A stretch of DNA of 27,048 nucleotides from positions 1-27,048 of the IMG/VR virus record IMGVR_UViG_3300017917_000438; one strand, 5' to 3'. This document shows positions 7,907-15,207 of the stretch, piece by piece (the stretch's first letter is position 1; each line of letters begins with the position of its first letter). The position numbers were made by a program, and so were the translations under genes. The DNA comes from a virus. Under the pieces are notes generated by a model, which worked only from the letters and a program-made list of their open reading frames with translations, was not told where the DNA came from and did not search any database.

Positions 7907-7936
7907 AATATAACATATCTATTACCTCTTGTGCAA
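7907..7936 (-). promoter_or_regulatory. Extended -10 promoter of uvsW
   Basis: On the minus strand TGTTATATT (extended -10, TG-N-TATATT) is preceded at 18 nt by a weak -35 (TTGCAC). ACAAAC then separates the -10 box from the ATG by exactly 6 nt, which places the predicted start point on the A of the ATG. Confidence 0.45.
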
Positions 7937-7939
7937 CCA

Positions 7940-9061
7940 TTACGACTTTAATTTTGCGGCTGTGTAAAATATTTTCTCCGATCGTTGCATCATGTACTGC
8001 TTTTCTGCACCAATCATCATGCCAACGTGTGTTACCAACAGAGGAATATGCTCCAAGGTCTTGAGTGGACGATGTGAGTAAATTATCTTGTGAGCTGGAC
8101 TGATATCTAGGTCTTTTTTATTTCCTACTTCCAGTATTTCTTCAGGAGCAAAATACTGTTTCCACTCATCCAAGGTGTGCTCTGGCGTAGGATTAAACAC
8201 CACAATAGGCCAACGGTTTACTGCATGTGCATATTTCACAATACGTTCTGCAATGCCAGTTGCATTGTTGAAGTCGTACTCTCTATTTCTAGCCAACAGG
8301 AATGTGCTAGGACCTAGATCCTGTTCTGCTTGTTGCAGGATATCTTCGCTCACCTGATATCCAAGCAAGTCGCTGTTGTCAATCAACGCAAGCACATTGT
8401 CAAACCCAATGTGTTCCTGCACATGATTATTCAATGACTCGGCTGCATTCATAATGTAATACCTCGAACCATCCTGCATCAAGGTAATGGAATATCCTGC
8501 GGCTTCAGACTCTATGATACGTTTCATAAAGTCTGTTAGTCTATCATCAATTTCAAACTCATTGGCGCGAGCAAATGCACACACCCAGTTCACGTTGTAT
8601 TCTGTGAGTGCAATTTTCCAATACTTGGCTTCGCGATCAAATCTTATCTTGCCTTGACTGTGCTTGGCTGCATCGCGTATGGTTTCAATCATGCCTGCCT
8701 GGTACGGAAACTTTAATGCAATCGCGTCATCTTGCACACTTGCAGATTTATTGCGATCAATAATACGCAATGGCTTGCGATACCTTGGCATGGTCATGTC
8801 GCCAATGTCAATCTGGTGTGCGGCAAGTTGTCGATGATACTTGCTGATTAACTTGACTGCCAGTTCTGCCTGTCTGTCTGTTAGCGCACTGCCGTTGATG
8901 GTAGCGTCAGTTACATTGTCTAAAAAGTTGGTATCGTATCTAGCCAGATTAATGATAGGCTGGAAAGTTACAAACCAGGCATTGTGCGGGCTCTTAAGAT
9001 TCACATCTAGTTTGCCCGAAATTACCTCAAGGTAGTCTTCAACGTAGTCATATCTTTTCAT
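7940..9061 (-). CDS. Hypothetical protein with HARP-like segment (373 aa)
   Basis: The protein has no intact Walker motifs, so it is not an active helicase by itself. The segment at about residues 120-175 (ALKFPYQAGMIETIRD, then IRFDREAKYWKIAL and an aromatic stretch) resembles the HARP domain that precedes the motor in SMARCAL1-type annealing helicases. The C-terminal half looks like alternating beta/alpha elements, possibly a degenerate motor domain. Chosen start ATG 9059-9061 follows a clear promoter by 6 nt; a longer frame to 9148 would run through that promoter and the upstream terminator and is rejected. It lies next to uvsW and may act on similar branched DNA. The HARP reading is tentative. 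Confidence 0.72.
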   Translation of the reverse strand: MKRYDYVEDYLEVISGKLDVNLKSPHNAWFVTFQPIINLARYDTNFLDNVTDATINGSALTDRQAELAVKLISKYHRQLAAHQIDIGDMTMPRYRKPLRIIDRNKSASVQDDAIALKFPYQAGMIETIRDAAKHSQGKIRFDREAKYWKIALTEYNVNWVCAFARANEFEIDDRLTDFMKRIIESEAAGYSITLMQDGSRYYIMNAAESLNNHVQEHIGFDNVLALIDNSDLLGYQVSEDILQQAEQDLGPSTFLLARNREYDFNNATGIAERIVKYAHAVNRWPIVVFNPTPEHTLDEWKQYFAPEEILEVGNKKDLDISPAHKIIYSHRPLKTLEHIPLLVTHVGMMIGAEKQYMMQRSEKIFYTAAKLKS

Positions 9062-9067
9062 GTTTGT

Positions 9068-9096
9068 AGTATAGCAAGTGCAGAATATAAAGTCAA
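9068..9096 (-). promoter_or_regulatory. Sigma70-type promoter, probably leaderless, for the 373-aa gene
   Basis: TTGACT, 17 nt, then TATACT with a TGC extended -10, then ACAAAC and the ATG. Spacing puts the start point on the ATG. The -35 box is directly continuous with the T-tract of the terminator of the upstream AAA+ gene. Confidence 0.7.
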
Positions 9097-9120
9097 AAAA
9101 AAGCCCACCGAAGTGGGCTT
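9095..9120 (-). terminator. Rho-independent terminator of the AAA+ ATPase gene
   Basis: On the minus strand an 8-bp stem AAGCCCAC / GTGGGCTT closes a TTCG tetraloop and is followed at once by a run of T. It lies about 70 nt after the AAA+ stop codon. The UUCG loop and the T run make this a strong intrinsic terminator. Confidence 0.9.
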
Positions 9121-9160
9121 GAAAGTGAATGTGGAAAGGAGCTAACAAACCACACTCATC

Positions 9161-9181
9161 AAACGAGCTTTGCGCTCGTTT
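9161..9181 (-). other. Second hairpin after the AAA+ gene
   Basis: An 8-bp inverted repeat AAACGAGC / GCTCGTTT with a 5-nt loop lies 7 nt after the AAA+ stop codon. It has only a short T tail, so it may protect the 3' end or weakly terminate rather than being the main terminator. Confidence 0.5.
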
Positions 9182-9187
9182 AATTCC

Positions 9188-10231
9188 TTACGCTGCCTTC
9201 ATGCAAGTAGTTGAAGCCATTGCCTTCCAGCGATTTGGGAAGCTCTTGTACAGTTGTGCAACCTTGATTGCCATACGCAAGCTCAATTCACGCAAGTTGT
9301 TCTTGTTGTCATCCAGGAACTGGATGATCTCATCTGAACCAACTTCGCTAATGTCCATGTCTTTAAACAGTTCACCAGTTTTAGCAATCTGCTTGATACG
9401 CAACACTTTGTCACGTTGTGTGTCCAAGGTCAGGTCCAAGTAGTGGCAGCGTGATTGCAGTGCATCCAAGTGATCACGAAGCTTCTGGCTCTTCATTTTA
9501 TCAAACTTTAAATTAGTTATGAAGATAACTGTGCCGTTAAAATTAAACGAGTCCGGAATGCCTTCTTCTTTAAGAATACGGCTTTCTGACAACCAGCTAA
9601 TCTTACGCTTCTTACCCGAGTCCAACGCACCTTTGAGCAGGTTCAAAGAAACGTCATCGAGCAGGATGCTGTCGCAGTCGTCAAACACAACCACACAATT
9701 GCTGTCGCTGTACTTGTACAGAGTTTGATACAAGCCGATTGGGCTAGCAGAACCTTTAACCACTTCTGCACGTAGACGCTGGCTACCCAACATCTGCATC
9801 ATTTGCACTTTCTCAATCTCTTGCTCAACACCGTAGCTCTTACCCACGCCAGGAGGGCCGCTGACAATCATTGCACGGATGTCGCCGTTAACACAGGCCT
9901 TGGTCATGTCATGCAAGATCTCAAAACGCTCGGCAATTTCAGCCATACGCTCTTCGTCAGTTTTGGTGCTGTTAATTGCAGTCTGTACATCTGCATCTAC
10001 AGCCGTAACTTCACCGTCAAACTCGTCGGCGCCTACAAACTCATAGTCTGCCATGTTGTTGACTTTAACTCGAATGTCTTCTGGAAAGCCAGGAAACTTG
10101 CCACCGTTCTTGACAGTAACATAGCCACCCTTGGCTGTTTGTTTGAACTGCTCAACTAACTGGAACACTTGACCAGATACGTCATTAGTACGATACGCAC
10201 CTGCTTTAACACGAACGAATGCTTGTGACAT
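9188..10231 (-). CDS. AAA+ ATPase
   Basis: This 347-residue ATPase has Walker A GPPGVGKS (125-132), Walker B VVVFDDCDS (~180-188) and a sensor-1 segment VIFITN (~235-240). A non-conserved N-terminal region of ~110 residues is probably a substrate or DNA-binding part. The sensor-2 region near the C-terminus (LRELSLRMAIK) is helical. It resembles AAA+ proteins common in large phages, not the gp44 clamp-loader motor; its target is unknown. It is a single-gene transcription unit: two tandem sigma70 promoters upstream, a strong AAGGAG ribosome site 7 nt before ATG 10229-10231, and its own terminator downstream, all of which suggests high early expression under host polymerase. Confidence 0.88.
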   Translation of the reverse strand: MSQAFVRVKAGAYRTNDVSGQVFQLVEQFKQTAKGGYVTVKNGGKFPGFPEDIRVKVNNMADYEFVGADEFDGEVTAVDADVQTAINSTKTDEERMAEIAERFEILHDMTKACVNGDIRAMIVSGPPGVGKSYGVEQEIEKVQMMQMLGSQRLRAEVVKGSASPIGLYQTLYKYSDSNCVVVFDDCDSILLDDVSLNLLKGALDSGKKRKISWLSESRILKEEGIPDSFNFNGTVIFITNLKFDKMKSQKLRDHLDALQSRCHYLDLTLDTQRDKVLRIKQIAKTGELFKDMDISEVGSDEIIQFLDDNKNNLRELSLRMAIKVAQLYKSFPNRWKAMASTTCMKAA

Positions 10232-10262
10232 TTTTGAGCTCCTTATTAATTACAATACACAT

Positions 10263-10291
10263 ATTATAGCAAAATAGGCAGTTTTGGTCAA
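10263..10291 (-). promoter_or_regulatory. Strong sigma70 promoter, proximal copy, for AAA+ gene
   Basis: TTGACC, 17 nt, TATAAT with an extended -10 TGC. The predicted start is near 10256, giving a leader of about 25 nt with AAGGAG before the ATG. Confidence 0.88.
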
Positions 10292-10361
10292 CCGTTTTTT
10301 TGTTGCTTTTTTGTTATTTTTGCACGGTTTGTTTTGACTGCTTTTTGCACATCATGTCATT

Positions 10362-10390
10362 ATTGTAGCAAAATGGGTGTTTTAGGTCAA
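10362..10390 (-). promoter_or_regulatory. Sigma70 promoter, distal copy, for AAA+ gene
   Basis: TTGACC, 17 nt, TACAAT with extended -10 TGC; same arrangement as the proximal copy 99 bp downstream. It would give a leader of about 125 nt. Confidence 0.78.
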
Positions 10391-10452
10391 CCAGTTTTTG
10401 CCCTGATTTTGAGCTAAAAAGTGTTGTTTTTTTGCTACTTTTTAGGGTAGTA

Positions 10453-10480
10453 AAAAGTGTTACTTTTTTGCAACACTTTT
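10453..10480 (-). terminator. Probable terminator after the 161-aa gene
   Basis: A 9-bp inverted repeat AAAAGTGTT / AACACTTTT with a 10-nt loop starts within the TAA stop of the 161-residue gene and ends in a T run on the minus strand. A second nested inverted repeat (TAAAAAGT / ACTTTTTA) follows, so the exact terminating hairpin is uncertain. Confidence 0.6.
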
Positions 10481-10964
10481 AGCGCCAGGTCCTGTGCTTT
10501 TCTGCTACCCATTCTGCACCATCATATTCTTCAATCTGCCATTCTACATCACTGGGAATAGTAACCACTTTGAGATTTGAGTGGCGTCCATTTGCATCCT
10601 TGCCTAGTGCTTCCACCGTGGCCACTAGATACGCATCATCACGTGCGATCTCTCGAGCAGAAAACACCTGCGCTGAGTAGGCTGCATTATGGGCAGCACG
10701 GTCTGGCAAACTCATTTCGTGCCAGTTGCCCGGATCTGCTTTCAAACGCTCAGGCCCGGGTGGAATCAGCCAATAGGTTGGGCCAGTCAGTTTACTGAAC
10801 TTGCTATCGGATTCCGGCCAAACCTCTCTACCCAATAGTTCTAGATAGTGCAGTACTGCTTCCTCGCTCAAGGTAAAGCCGCCGTAACAGTCGTTGATTA
10901 CAATTTTACGAACACCTTTGATGTGTTCGATCAGTTGTTCGTGTGTGATAACATCAGTTGTCAT
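10479..10964 (-). CDS. Conserved hypothetical protein (161 aa)
   Basis: This 161-residue soluble protein has a recognisable conserved end: LKVVTIPSDVEWQIEEYDGAEWVAEKHRTW, a sequence type that recurs in hypothetical proteins of phages and bacteria. The N-terminal part (KIVINDCYGGFTLSEEAVLHYLEL) is also conserved in those proteins. Function is unknown, and no metal or nucleotide site is obvious apart from one Cys and several acidic residues. ATG 10962-10964 overlaps the preceding gene by 11 bp. It is the last gene of its operon and is followed by a hairpin terminator. Confidence 0.85.
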   Translation of the reverse strand: MTTDVITHEQLIEHIKGVRKIVINDCYGGFTLSEEAVLHYLELLGREVWPESDSKFSKLTGPTYWLIPPGPERLKADPGNWHEMSLPDRAAHNAAYSAQVFSAREIARDDAYLVATVEALGKDANGRHSNLKVVTIPSDVEWQIEEYDGAEWVAEKHRTWR

Positions 10965-11421
10965 GATTTTGGTGTTGTTTGGTTAGTTCACATACCAGTT
11001 GAAATTGCTCGTATGCCTGTTGTACCGCTGGGTGTTGCATGAGTGTTAGTGCTTCGTCTTGAATGGCCTGCACTGCTTTTTCTGCGGCTTCTCTAGCACT
11101 GGGCCATTGCAACATGTGAATCTCGTCGCCAAACTCTTTAGACAATCGAGTCCAGGCACGACGCTGACCTTCGGTGATAGGAGCTCTGCTGGGACGCAGA
11201 GCAGTTGCATCCATGATAACCTTGCTGATTGCATCTTCGGCCAAACGTCCGGCGGCAATCATAGCAGCATGGTTAGGATCAACATTGAATCGTCGACTCT
11301 GCCCACCTGGGTAGCACAACACAAGATGCGCACCTTTAGGGAAACTGTCCATCAACAATTGGTCGTATTCATACACAGGTTTATACCTGCGTCCAACTTT
11401 TTCGTAGAAGATTCTTTTCAT
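10954..11421 (-). CDS. Hypothetical phage protein (155 aa)
   Basis: This basic-to-neutral 155-residue protein opens with MKRIFYEKVGRRYKPVYEYD and has a beta-rich first third (GAHLVLCYPGGQSRRF) followed by helices. A motif around ALRPSRAPITEGQRRAW and LQWPSAREAAEKA looks conserved in phage hypothetical proteins as I recall them, without known function. It starts at ATG 11419-11421 in a 4-bp ATGA overlap with the membrane protein gene and ends in TGA. No membrane segment or signal peptide. Confidence 0.8.
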   Translation of the reverse strand: MKRIFYEKVGRRYKPVYEYDQLLMDSFPKGAHLVLCYPGGQSRRFNVDPNHAAMIAAGRLAEDAISKVIMDATALRPSRAPITEGQRRAWTRLSKEFGDEIHMLQWPSAREAAEKAVQAIQDEALTLMQHPAVQQAYEQFQLVCELTKQHQNHDN

Positions 11422-11795
11422 TGTACATTACTGACTACTGCAAATACCAACAACAAATACACTAGATAGTGTGCCAACTGATCTAGTCCTAGATGACTCC
11501 AGAACTGCGGAGTTTGTATGTCACGATTACCATAGTTCATCTTGGCCCAGTCAATATGATAGTGCGTTACTAGATCCACTATGGCTAGAATGATTGCTCC
11601 TTCAGGACTTTCGCCCATGATAAAGAACACCAAGAAGGTTGCAATACCATGTTTGATACTGTGCCATGTACCCGGCCATGCTAGATACTTGCCCTTGGTA
11701 TTGACTTCTTCCATGGTCTGCACAACAAAGTCCACATACCAGTGTTTGATAAACAACAGGGCCAGCGTGATTAACATCCAGTGTTCGAGCAACAT
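11418..11795 (-). CDS. DUF3307-like integral membrane protein
   Basis: The 125-residue protein has about four hydrophobic spans (near residues 7-20, 50-62, 65-75 and 108-122). Between them are conserved polar positions of the DUF3307 type: HWYVDFVVQT, a TWHS/KHG histidine pair, DLVTHYHIDWAK, and GLDQLAHYL. The multiple histidines and aspartates inside or near the membrane suggest a metal-dependent or transport role, but the family has no established function. It likely sits in the host inner membrane. The start ATG 11793-11795 follows the stop of the upstream 55-residue membrane gene by 2 nt. Confidence 0.8.
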   Translation of the reverse strand: MLLEHWMLITLALLFIKHWYVDFVVQTMEEVNTKGKYLAWPGTWHSIKHGIATFLVFFIMGESPEGAIILAIVDLVTHYHIDWAKMNYGNRDIQTPQFWSHLGLDQLAHYLVYLLLVFAVVSNVQ

Positions 11796-11797
11796 AC

Positions 11798-11965
11798 TTA
11801 ACCCAATTCTTCCAATATACCAAATACTTCAGCAATGATCAACAGTCCGCCAGCATGTGCCAACAAACCATAACACAAACAGAGTGCGGCAAAAATACGT
11901 ATGACACTTTTGACCATACTGATTTTAAAATGTCTTGCGCTGGGGTCTCTAGGTTCTAGTTCCAT
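11798..11965 (-). CDS. Small single-span membrane protein (55 aa)
   Basis: This short gene encodes 55 residues. It starts at ATG 11963-11965 in a TAATG overlap with the stop of the 129-residue gene and ends in TAA two nt before the DUF3307-like gene. A polar basic N-terminus (about 20 residues, with MVKSVIR) precedes a hydrophobic span (IFAALCLCYGLLAHAGGLLII) and a short acidic tail. Tight coupling on both sides argues that it is real, and it may form a complex with the next membrane protein. No family recognised. Confidence 0.72.
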   Translation of the reverse strand: MELEPRDPSARHFKISMVKSVIRIFAALCLCYGLLAHAGGLLIIAEVFGILEELG

Positions 11966-12354
11966 TATTGCATTTCCTCCGGAATAGGTAAGTCGTCATA
12001 GTACATCTCGCCAATGTCCTTGGCATACTGCATGATAGTATCTTCATCCACTACTGAGTAATAGACGTCGTCCCATGCTACATTTGGTTGAACATTGTGT
12101 GCTCGGCATTCTGCTAGATACTCACCAGCAGTGTCTGTTTTACGCCAGACAAATGCTTGATCCTGCCCTGGTACGTGCAGTGCAAATTCATATACTTCAT
12201 AGGTCTTGGTATCGTGGATCACATGTGCGTACTCACTGCCCACTACATCAGCAAATTCTAAATATCTTGCATTAGGACCATAGCAGGTCCATAGATATTC
12301 GCTACCACCGCATACTCTAGCACCACACTGCTTAATTACTTCCATCAGAGTCAT
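11965..12354 (-). CDS. Hypothetical phage protein (129 aa)
   Basis: This acidic soluble protein has 129 residues with scattered cysteines (C10, C15, C24) in the first third and a run of aromatics (VYEFALHVPGQDQAFVW). No motif is recognised. The start ATG 12352-12354 lies 23 bp inside the upstream Api92-like gene, and its TAA overlaps the ATG of the next small gene by 1-2 bp, so it sits in a coupled string of accessory genes. It may be one of the host-takeover genes common in such strings, which is inference from position only. Confidence 0.75.
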   Translation of the reverse strand: MTLMEVIKQCGARVCGGSEYLWTCYGPNARYLEFADVVGSEYAHVIHDTKTYEVYEFALHVPGQDQAFVWRKTDTAGEYLAECRAHNVQPNVAWDDVYYSVVDEDTIMQYAKDIGEMYYDDLPIPEEMQ

Positions 12355-12919
12355 GGTTCATGTCCTTTGTTGCTTGTTCATATTCGTACAAACTATTAAC
12401 GATGTCAAACACTTCGTTGACATCTTCCGGAATGGCTTCTGCTGCTTGTTCAGAGGTCATTTGGCTATAGTCAATGTGCTGATCGCCTGAGCCGCTTTCG
12501 TATTTGCCACAGAAAGCCATTCCAGGTTCCCAGTAGTAGAGTTCTACGTTGAATCCTGCACTTTCCAGTTGTTCCATGCCAGCAATAGGCGGTGCCCATG
12601 CACTATCAAAGTACAAGAAGACCTCTGTGTCGCCGGGCTTGTAATCTTCAGGTCCGTGGTCGCTGCCTACGTCCCACTTGGTGCCCCAGTGGGCAATGCT
12701 CCAGTCGTACCAGCTTTCATAACCAAACTTGGTCATGTTATCGCTTTTAACTTCAGCATTAGCAAAGGCTTTGAGCTTGGCGTCTGCTTCACGTAGTTCT
12801 GCAGGACACGGGCAAAACTCGTTTAAGAGTTCACCGCGCTTGTAGGCATTTACTGCTCGTTCAATCTGTGCAGGATCAGCATGTTCCAGCATCAGTGTAT
12901 TGCTGCACCAGTTAGGCAT
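12332..12919 (-). CDS. Api92-like protein with ferredoxin-like domain (YubB/DUF1281 type)
   Basis: The opening MPNWCSNTL is the signature start of the Api92-like/DUF1281 family found in phages and plasmids. Further family traits are the WGTKWD segment (~78-83) and LYFDSAWAPP (~101-110). Length is 195 residues, with an acidic C-terminal tail. The family has a ferredoxin-like fold; its function is not established. A strong AAGGAG ribosome site lies 9 nt before ATG 12917-12919. That site is part of a small 5-bp hairpin (12925-12945 region), so access to it may be modulated. It overlaps the preceding 59-residue gene by 8 bp. Confidence 0.85.
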   Translation of the reverse strand: MPNWCSNTLMLEHADPAQIERAVNAYKRGELLNEFCPCPAELREADAKLKAFANAEVKSDNMTKFGYESWYDWSIAHWGTKWDVGSDHGPEDYKPGDTEVFLYFDSAWAPPIAGMEQLESAGFNVELYYWEPGMAFCGKYESGSGDQHIDYSQMTSEQAAEAIPEDVNEVFDIVNSLYEYEQATKDMNHDSDGSN

Positions 12920-13091
12920 TGACTAGGACTCCTTCGAGGAGTAGTTTGTTATTATATTGACGGATCAGCGTCTGTTCTGTAATAGTCCAAAAATCTCTAG
13001 ACCATTTACTGTTTCCGCGGCGTCTGGCTTCGCGAATAAAGAACAGACGTGATTCAAGTTCGATTGCAGCTTGAGTTCGTAAACCACGCAT
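12912..13091 (-). CDS. Small basic hypothetical protein (59 aa)
   Basis: This 59-residue basic protein begins MRGLRTQAAIELESRLFFIREARRR. The start ATG 13089-13091 has GGAG 8 nt upstream and a sigma70-type promoter about 30 nt further upstream. The end overlaps the Api92-like start codon by 8 bp. It looks like two helices with many arginines and an aromatic patch (KWSRDFWTI), which could suit a small nucleic-acid-binding or host-polymerase-binding factor; I recognise no family. It is the first gene of the accessory operon running to 10479. Confidence 0.68.
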   Translation of the reverse strand: MRGLRTQAAIELESRLFFIREARRRGNSKWSRDFWTITEQTLIRQYNNKLLLEGVLVNA

Positions 13092-13123
13092 TTGTTAATC
13101 TCCATGGTGTTTAATGAACCCAC

Positions 13124-13152
13124 AGTTTAACAAAATATCTGTTTGCTGTCAA
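13124..13152 (-). promoter_or_regulatory. Sigma70-type promoter of the accessory operon
   Basis: TTGACA, 17 nt, TAAACT on the minus strand, start point near 13117, 26 nt before ATG 13091. The -35 is consensus and the -10 matches at 4 of 6. A weak inverted repeat (CAAAATA / TATTTTG) encloses the -35 and might end the upstream glycan operon. Confidence 0.6.
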
Positions 13153-13162
13153 CTATTTTGGA

Positions 13163-13999
13163 TTACCCAATAATTTCTAATGTTCGGGCTTTGTTTGGAA
13201 AGTCTTCTTGACTGAGCCACTGTAGCAATTTCACATAGTCGTCGCCACTGCGGATTTCGTATTCGCACTGTTCCAAAAGATCCATGCGCCCAGTGGTTGC
13301 CAGTGCTACCACACTGTGATGTGCTCGGTGCAGCTCATTGAACATGCCCGGTGGACGTTTGGTTACAAAGAAGTCCACAGTGTCTTTTGGCATGAAATTG
13401 ATAATGTTCCAGAATCCGTGAAAGCTCATGCTTGGAGAATATGGACCTAGTTCGTAGCTGAACTGTGCTGCCAAATTCATCGGAGCAAACTTGATACCAA
13501 ATTTTTGCTCAAGCAATTGACGATGCACCACACCAATGTAGGCATCTTCGTGTTTCATGCCAAACTTGTTTTCTGGTGTCATTTGAATTGTAGGATAGCG
13601 CAGAGCCTGTAACAGTTTCATACTGCGCAAACTGAATCCACCACAACCCACGTTTTGACCAGGTGGTTCCCAAGGCCAAATTGCACCAATGTAGTCATAG
13701 TTTAAAAAGTCATTGGTCCATTGTGTTTGATCAAATACCATTGCGTCCCACTGAGCAAAGATCACAAACTCTGTTTCAATAAAAGGCCAGAAGCTCTTGA
13801 GCATGATATCACAGTAGTCTGTGATGCTACCAATTGGCTGTGTGGGAATATTGGTTGCGCCTGCCAGCAGTGGCTTGTCGCTGAATGTGACCACTTTGCC
13901 AAAAGGCAGTCGATTGGTACATTCTTCCAAGCAGCGGCTTGCTAGTTCATGATAGTGTGTTTCAACCGTAACCAGTGTTACATCTTGTAATGAGCTCAT
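13163..13999 (-). CDS. DUF5672 family glycosyltransferase-like protein
   Basis: The 278-residue protein shows the DUF5672 pattern: an opening beta strand (VTLVTVETHYHEL), an acidic QWDAMVF segment (~103-109) that may serve as a DxD-like site, the family motif NYDYIGAIWPWEPPGQNVGCGGFSLRS (~119-146), and a late HEDAYIGV (~170). Such proteins are found in polysaccharide loci and resemble glycosyltransferases; donor and acceptor are unknown. It is the last gene of the glycan operon, joined to the methyltransferase gene by an ATGA overlap, with AAGG about 11 nt before its ATG. Confidence 0.8.
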   Translation of the reverse strand: MSSLQDVTLVTVETHYHELASRCLEECTNRLPFGKVVTFSDKPLLAGATNIPTQPIGSITDYCDIMLKSFWPFIETEFVIFAQWDAMVFDQTQWTNDFLNYDYIGAIWPWEPPGQNVGCGGFSLRSMKLLQALRYPTIQMTPENKFGMKHEDAYIGVVHRQLLEQKFGIKFAPMNLAAQFSYELGPYSPSMSFHGFWNIINFMPKDTVDFFVTKRPPGMFNELHRAHHSVVALATTGRMDLLEQCEYEIRSGDDYVKLLQWLSQEDFPNKARTLEIIG

Positions 14000-15207
14000 A
14001 TGATTTCTACCTTAGGAAAATATTTTAAGAACTTGTCGTTCGTATTGTTTCGACGAGCAAGAATTTTACGTTGGATGTCATCAAAGTAATTCCATGCCAA
14101 CGGTATAAACAGAACCTTGTCATGCTGCGACAGTTGATCCAGGTGCTCAATAGGCACAACTGGAATACTCATACCAGGACTGTATTTGCCCTGCTTGAGA
14201 CTGTTGTCATCAATGATAAAGTCCAACTTAATCTTACTGAAATTTAACAGTGTGTTGCCTTTGGCCGCTGCACCATAGCCGCCAAGAATATAACCTTTGT
14301 TGCGATACAGTTCCACAAACACCTTTAGGTCAGCTACCAGCTTGAGAGTATTTGCAGCCCAGGCAGCATAAGTTTCATCTGTGTACAATCCTTGTGCTGC
14401 TTCCATGGCAAGTAAGTTGTTCACACGATGCTCCAATGGCTTCTTGCCCAGCACAAAGATATAACTAACACCGTGTATGGGTGTTTTAACCACATCACGT
14501 AGATACAGGCCTGCACGTTCTGCTAGTGCTCGCATGCTCTTGGCATTGAAGAAACTGATATGCTCATGATAGATTGTATCAAACTCATCATTGAGAATCA
14601 TGTCAGCTTGACTGGTACTGATAAACATCAAGCCGTCATCTGCTAGCACACTCTTGACAGTTTGCAGATAGCTCAACGGATCAGGAATGTGTGCAAATGC
14701 GTTTTGACTGGTAACAATATCAAACTTTTCATTGAAGCTGTGTGCTAGTTCGTCATTCCAGAATCCACATGCTACATTGTGTCCTTTGGCAGTGCTCACT
14801 GGCTGTAGATTGGCTGCAGGATCAACACCATAGGTTTTATATCCTAATGCCTTGAACGCATCCAACTGGCTACCGTCATTGCATCCAATGTCCAACACAT
14901 TGGTTGTCCAACGTGCGAACTGTTCTCTCACAAACAGAGCATACCATTTCATGTAGTCAAGGTATGTTGTGCTGGTGCCCGACACATATAGATAGTGTTT
15001 GTAAATCAACTCTGGATTTACTGCATGTGTGAGTTGCAAATGATGGCAGTGCTCGCACAGATTCACTGCCAATGGAAAGTATGGCTCTTCGTCGTGAGCA
15101 TGATTTTTAAAAGCATTTGCCAGCGGCTGATCATTGAGATCCAACATTGGGACTAGATCAGTACTACCGCATGCTAAACAGTTTAATATTTCTTTTGCTT
15201 GAGTCAT
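13996..15207 (-). CDS. Sugar C-methyltransferase-like SAM enzyme
   Basis: All three modules of the dTDP-sugar C-methyltransferase family (TylC3/TcaB9 type) are present in 403 residues. The N-terminal zinc knuckle pairs are C10/C13 and C51/C54. The SAM-binding Rossmann domain has VLDIGCNDG at 104-112, and the conserved YHEHISFF is at 213-220. The C-terminal Methyltransf_14-type domain has GYGAAAKG at 310-317. Enzymes of this kind methylate carbon 3 of 4-keto-6-deoxy nucleotide sugars, exactly the product class of the 4,6-dehydratase encoded in the same operon. The substrate here is inferred from that pairing. ATGA overlaps are present at both ends. Confidence 0.9.
   Translation of the reverse strand: MTQAKEILNCLACGSTDLVPMLDLNDQPLANAFKNHAHDEEPYFPLAVNLCEHCHHLQLTHAVNPELIYKHYLYVSGTSTTYLDYMKWYALFVREQFARWTTNVLDIGCNDGSQLDAFKALGYKTYGVDPAANLQPVSTAKGHNVACGFWNDELAHSFNEKFDIVTSQNAFAHIPDPLSYLQTVKSVLADDGLMFISTSQADMILNDEFDTIYHEHISFFNAKSMRALAERAGLYLRDVVKTPIHGVSYIFVLGKKPLEHRVNNLLAMEAAQGLYTDETYAAWAANTLKLVADLKVFVELYRNKGYILGGYGAAAKGNTLLNFSKIKLDFIIDDNSLKQGKYSPGMSIPVVPIEHLDQLSQHDKVLFIPLAWNYFDDIQRKILARRNNTNDKFLKYFPKVEII

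Larger units (their letters stand above)
10263..10396. repeat. Tandem promoter repeat (two copies, ~99 bp apart)
   Basis: Two near-identical segments of about 35 bp at 10263-10297 and 10362-10396 carry the same -10, spacer and -35 elements, sharing for example the stretch tagcaaaat and ggtcaacc. Between them TTTTTGCAC also occurs twice. The pattern is a local duplication of a promoter. Confidence 0.8.

Noticed and set aside
7940-9148. 402-aa version of the HARP-like gene, starting at 9148
   Set aside because: The extra N-terminus would read through the terminator, T tract and promoter and has a low-complexity hydrophobic, Phe-rich sequence.
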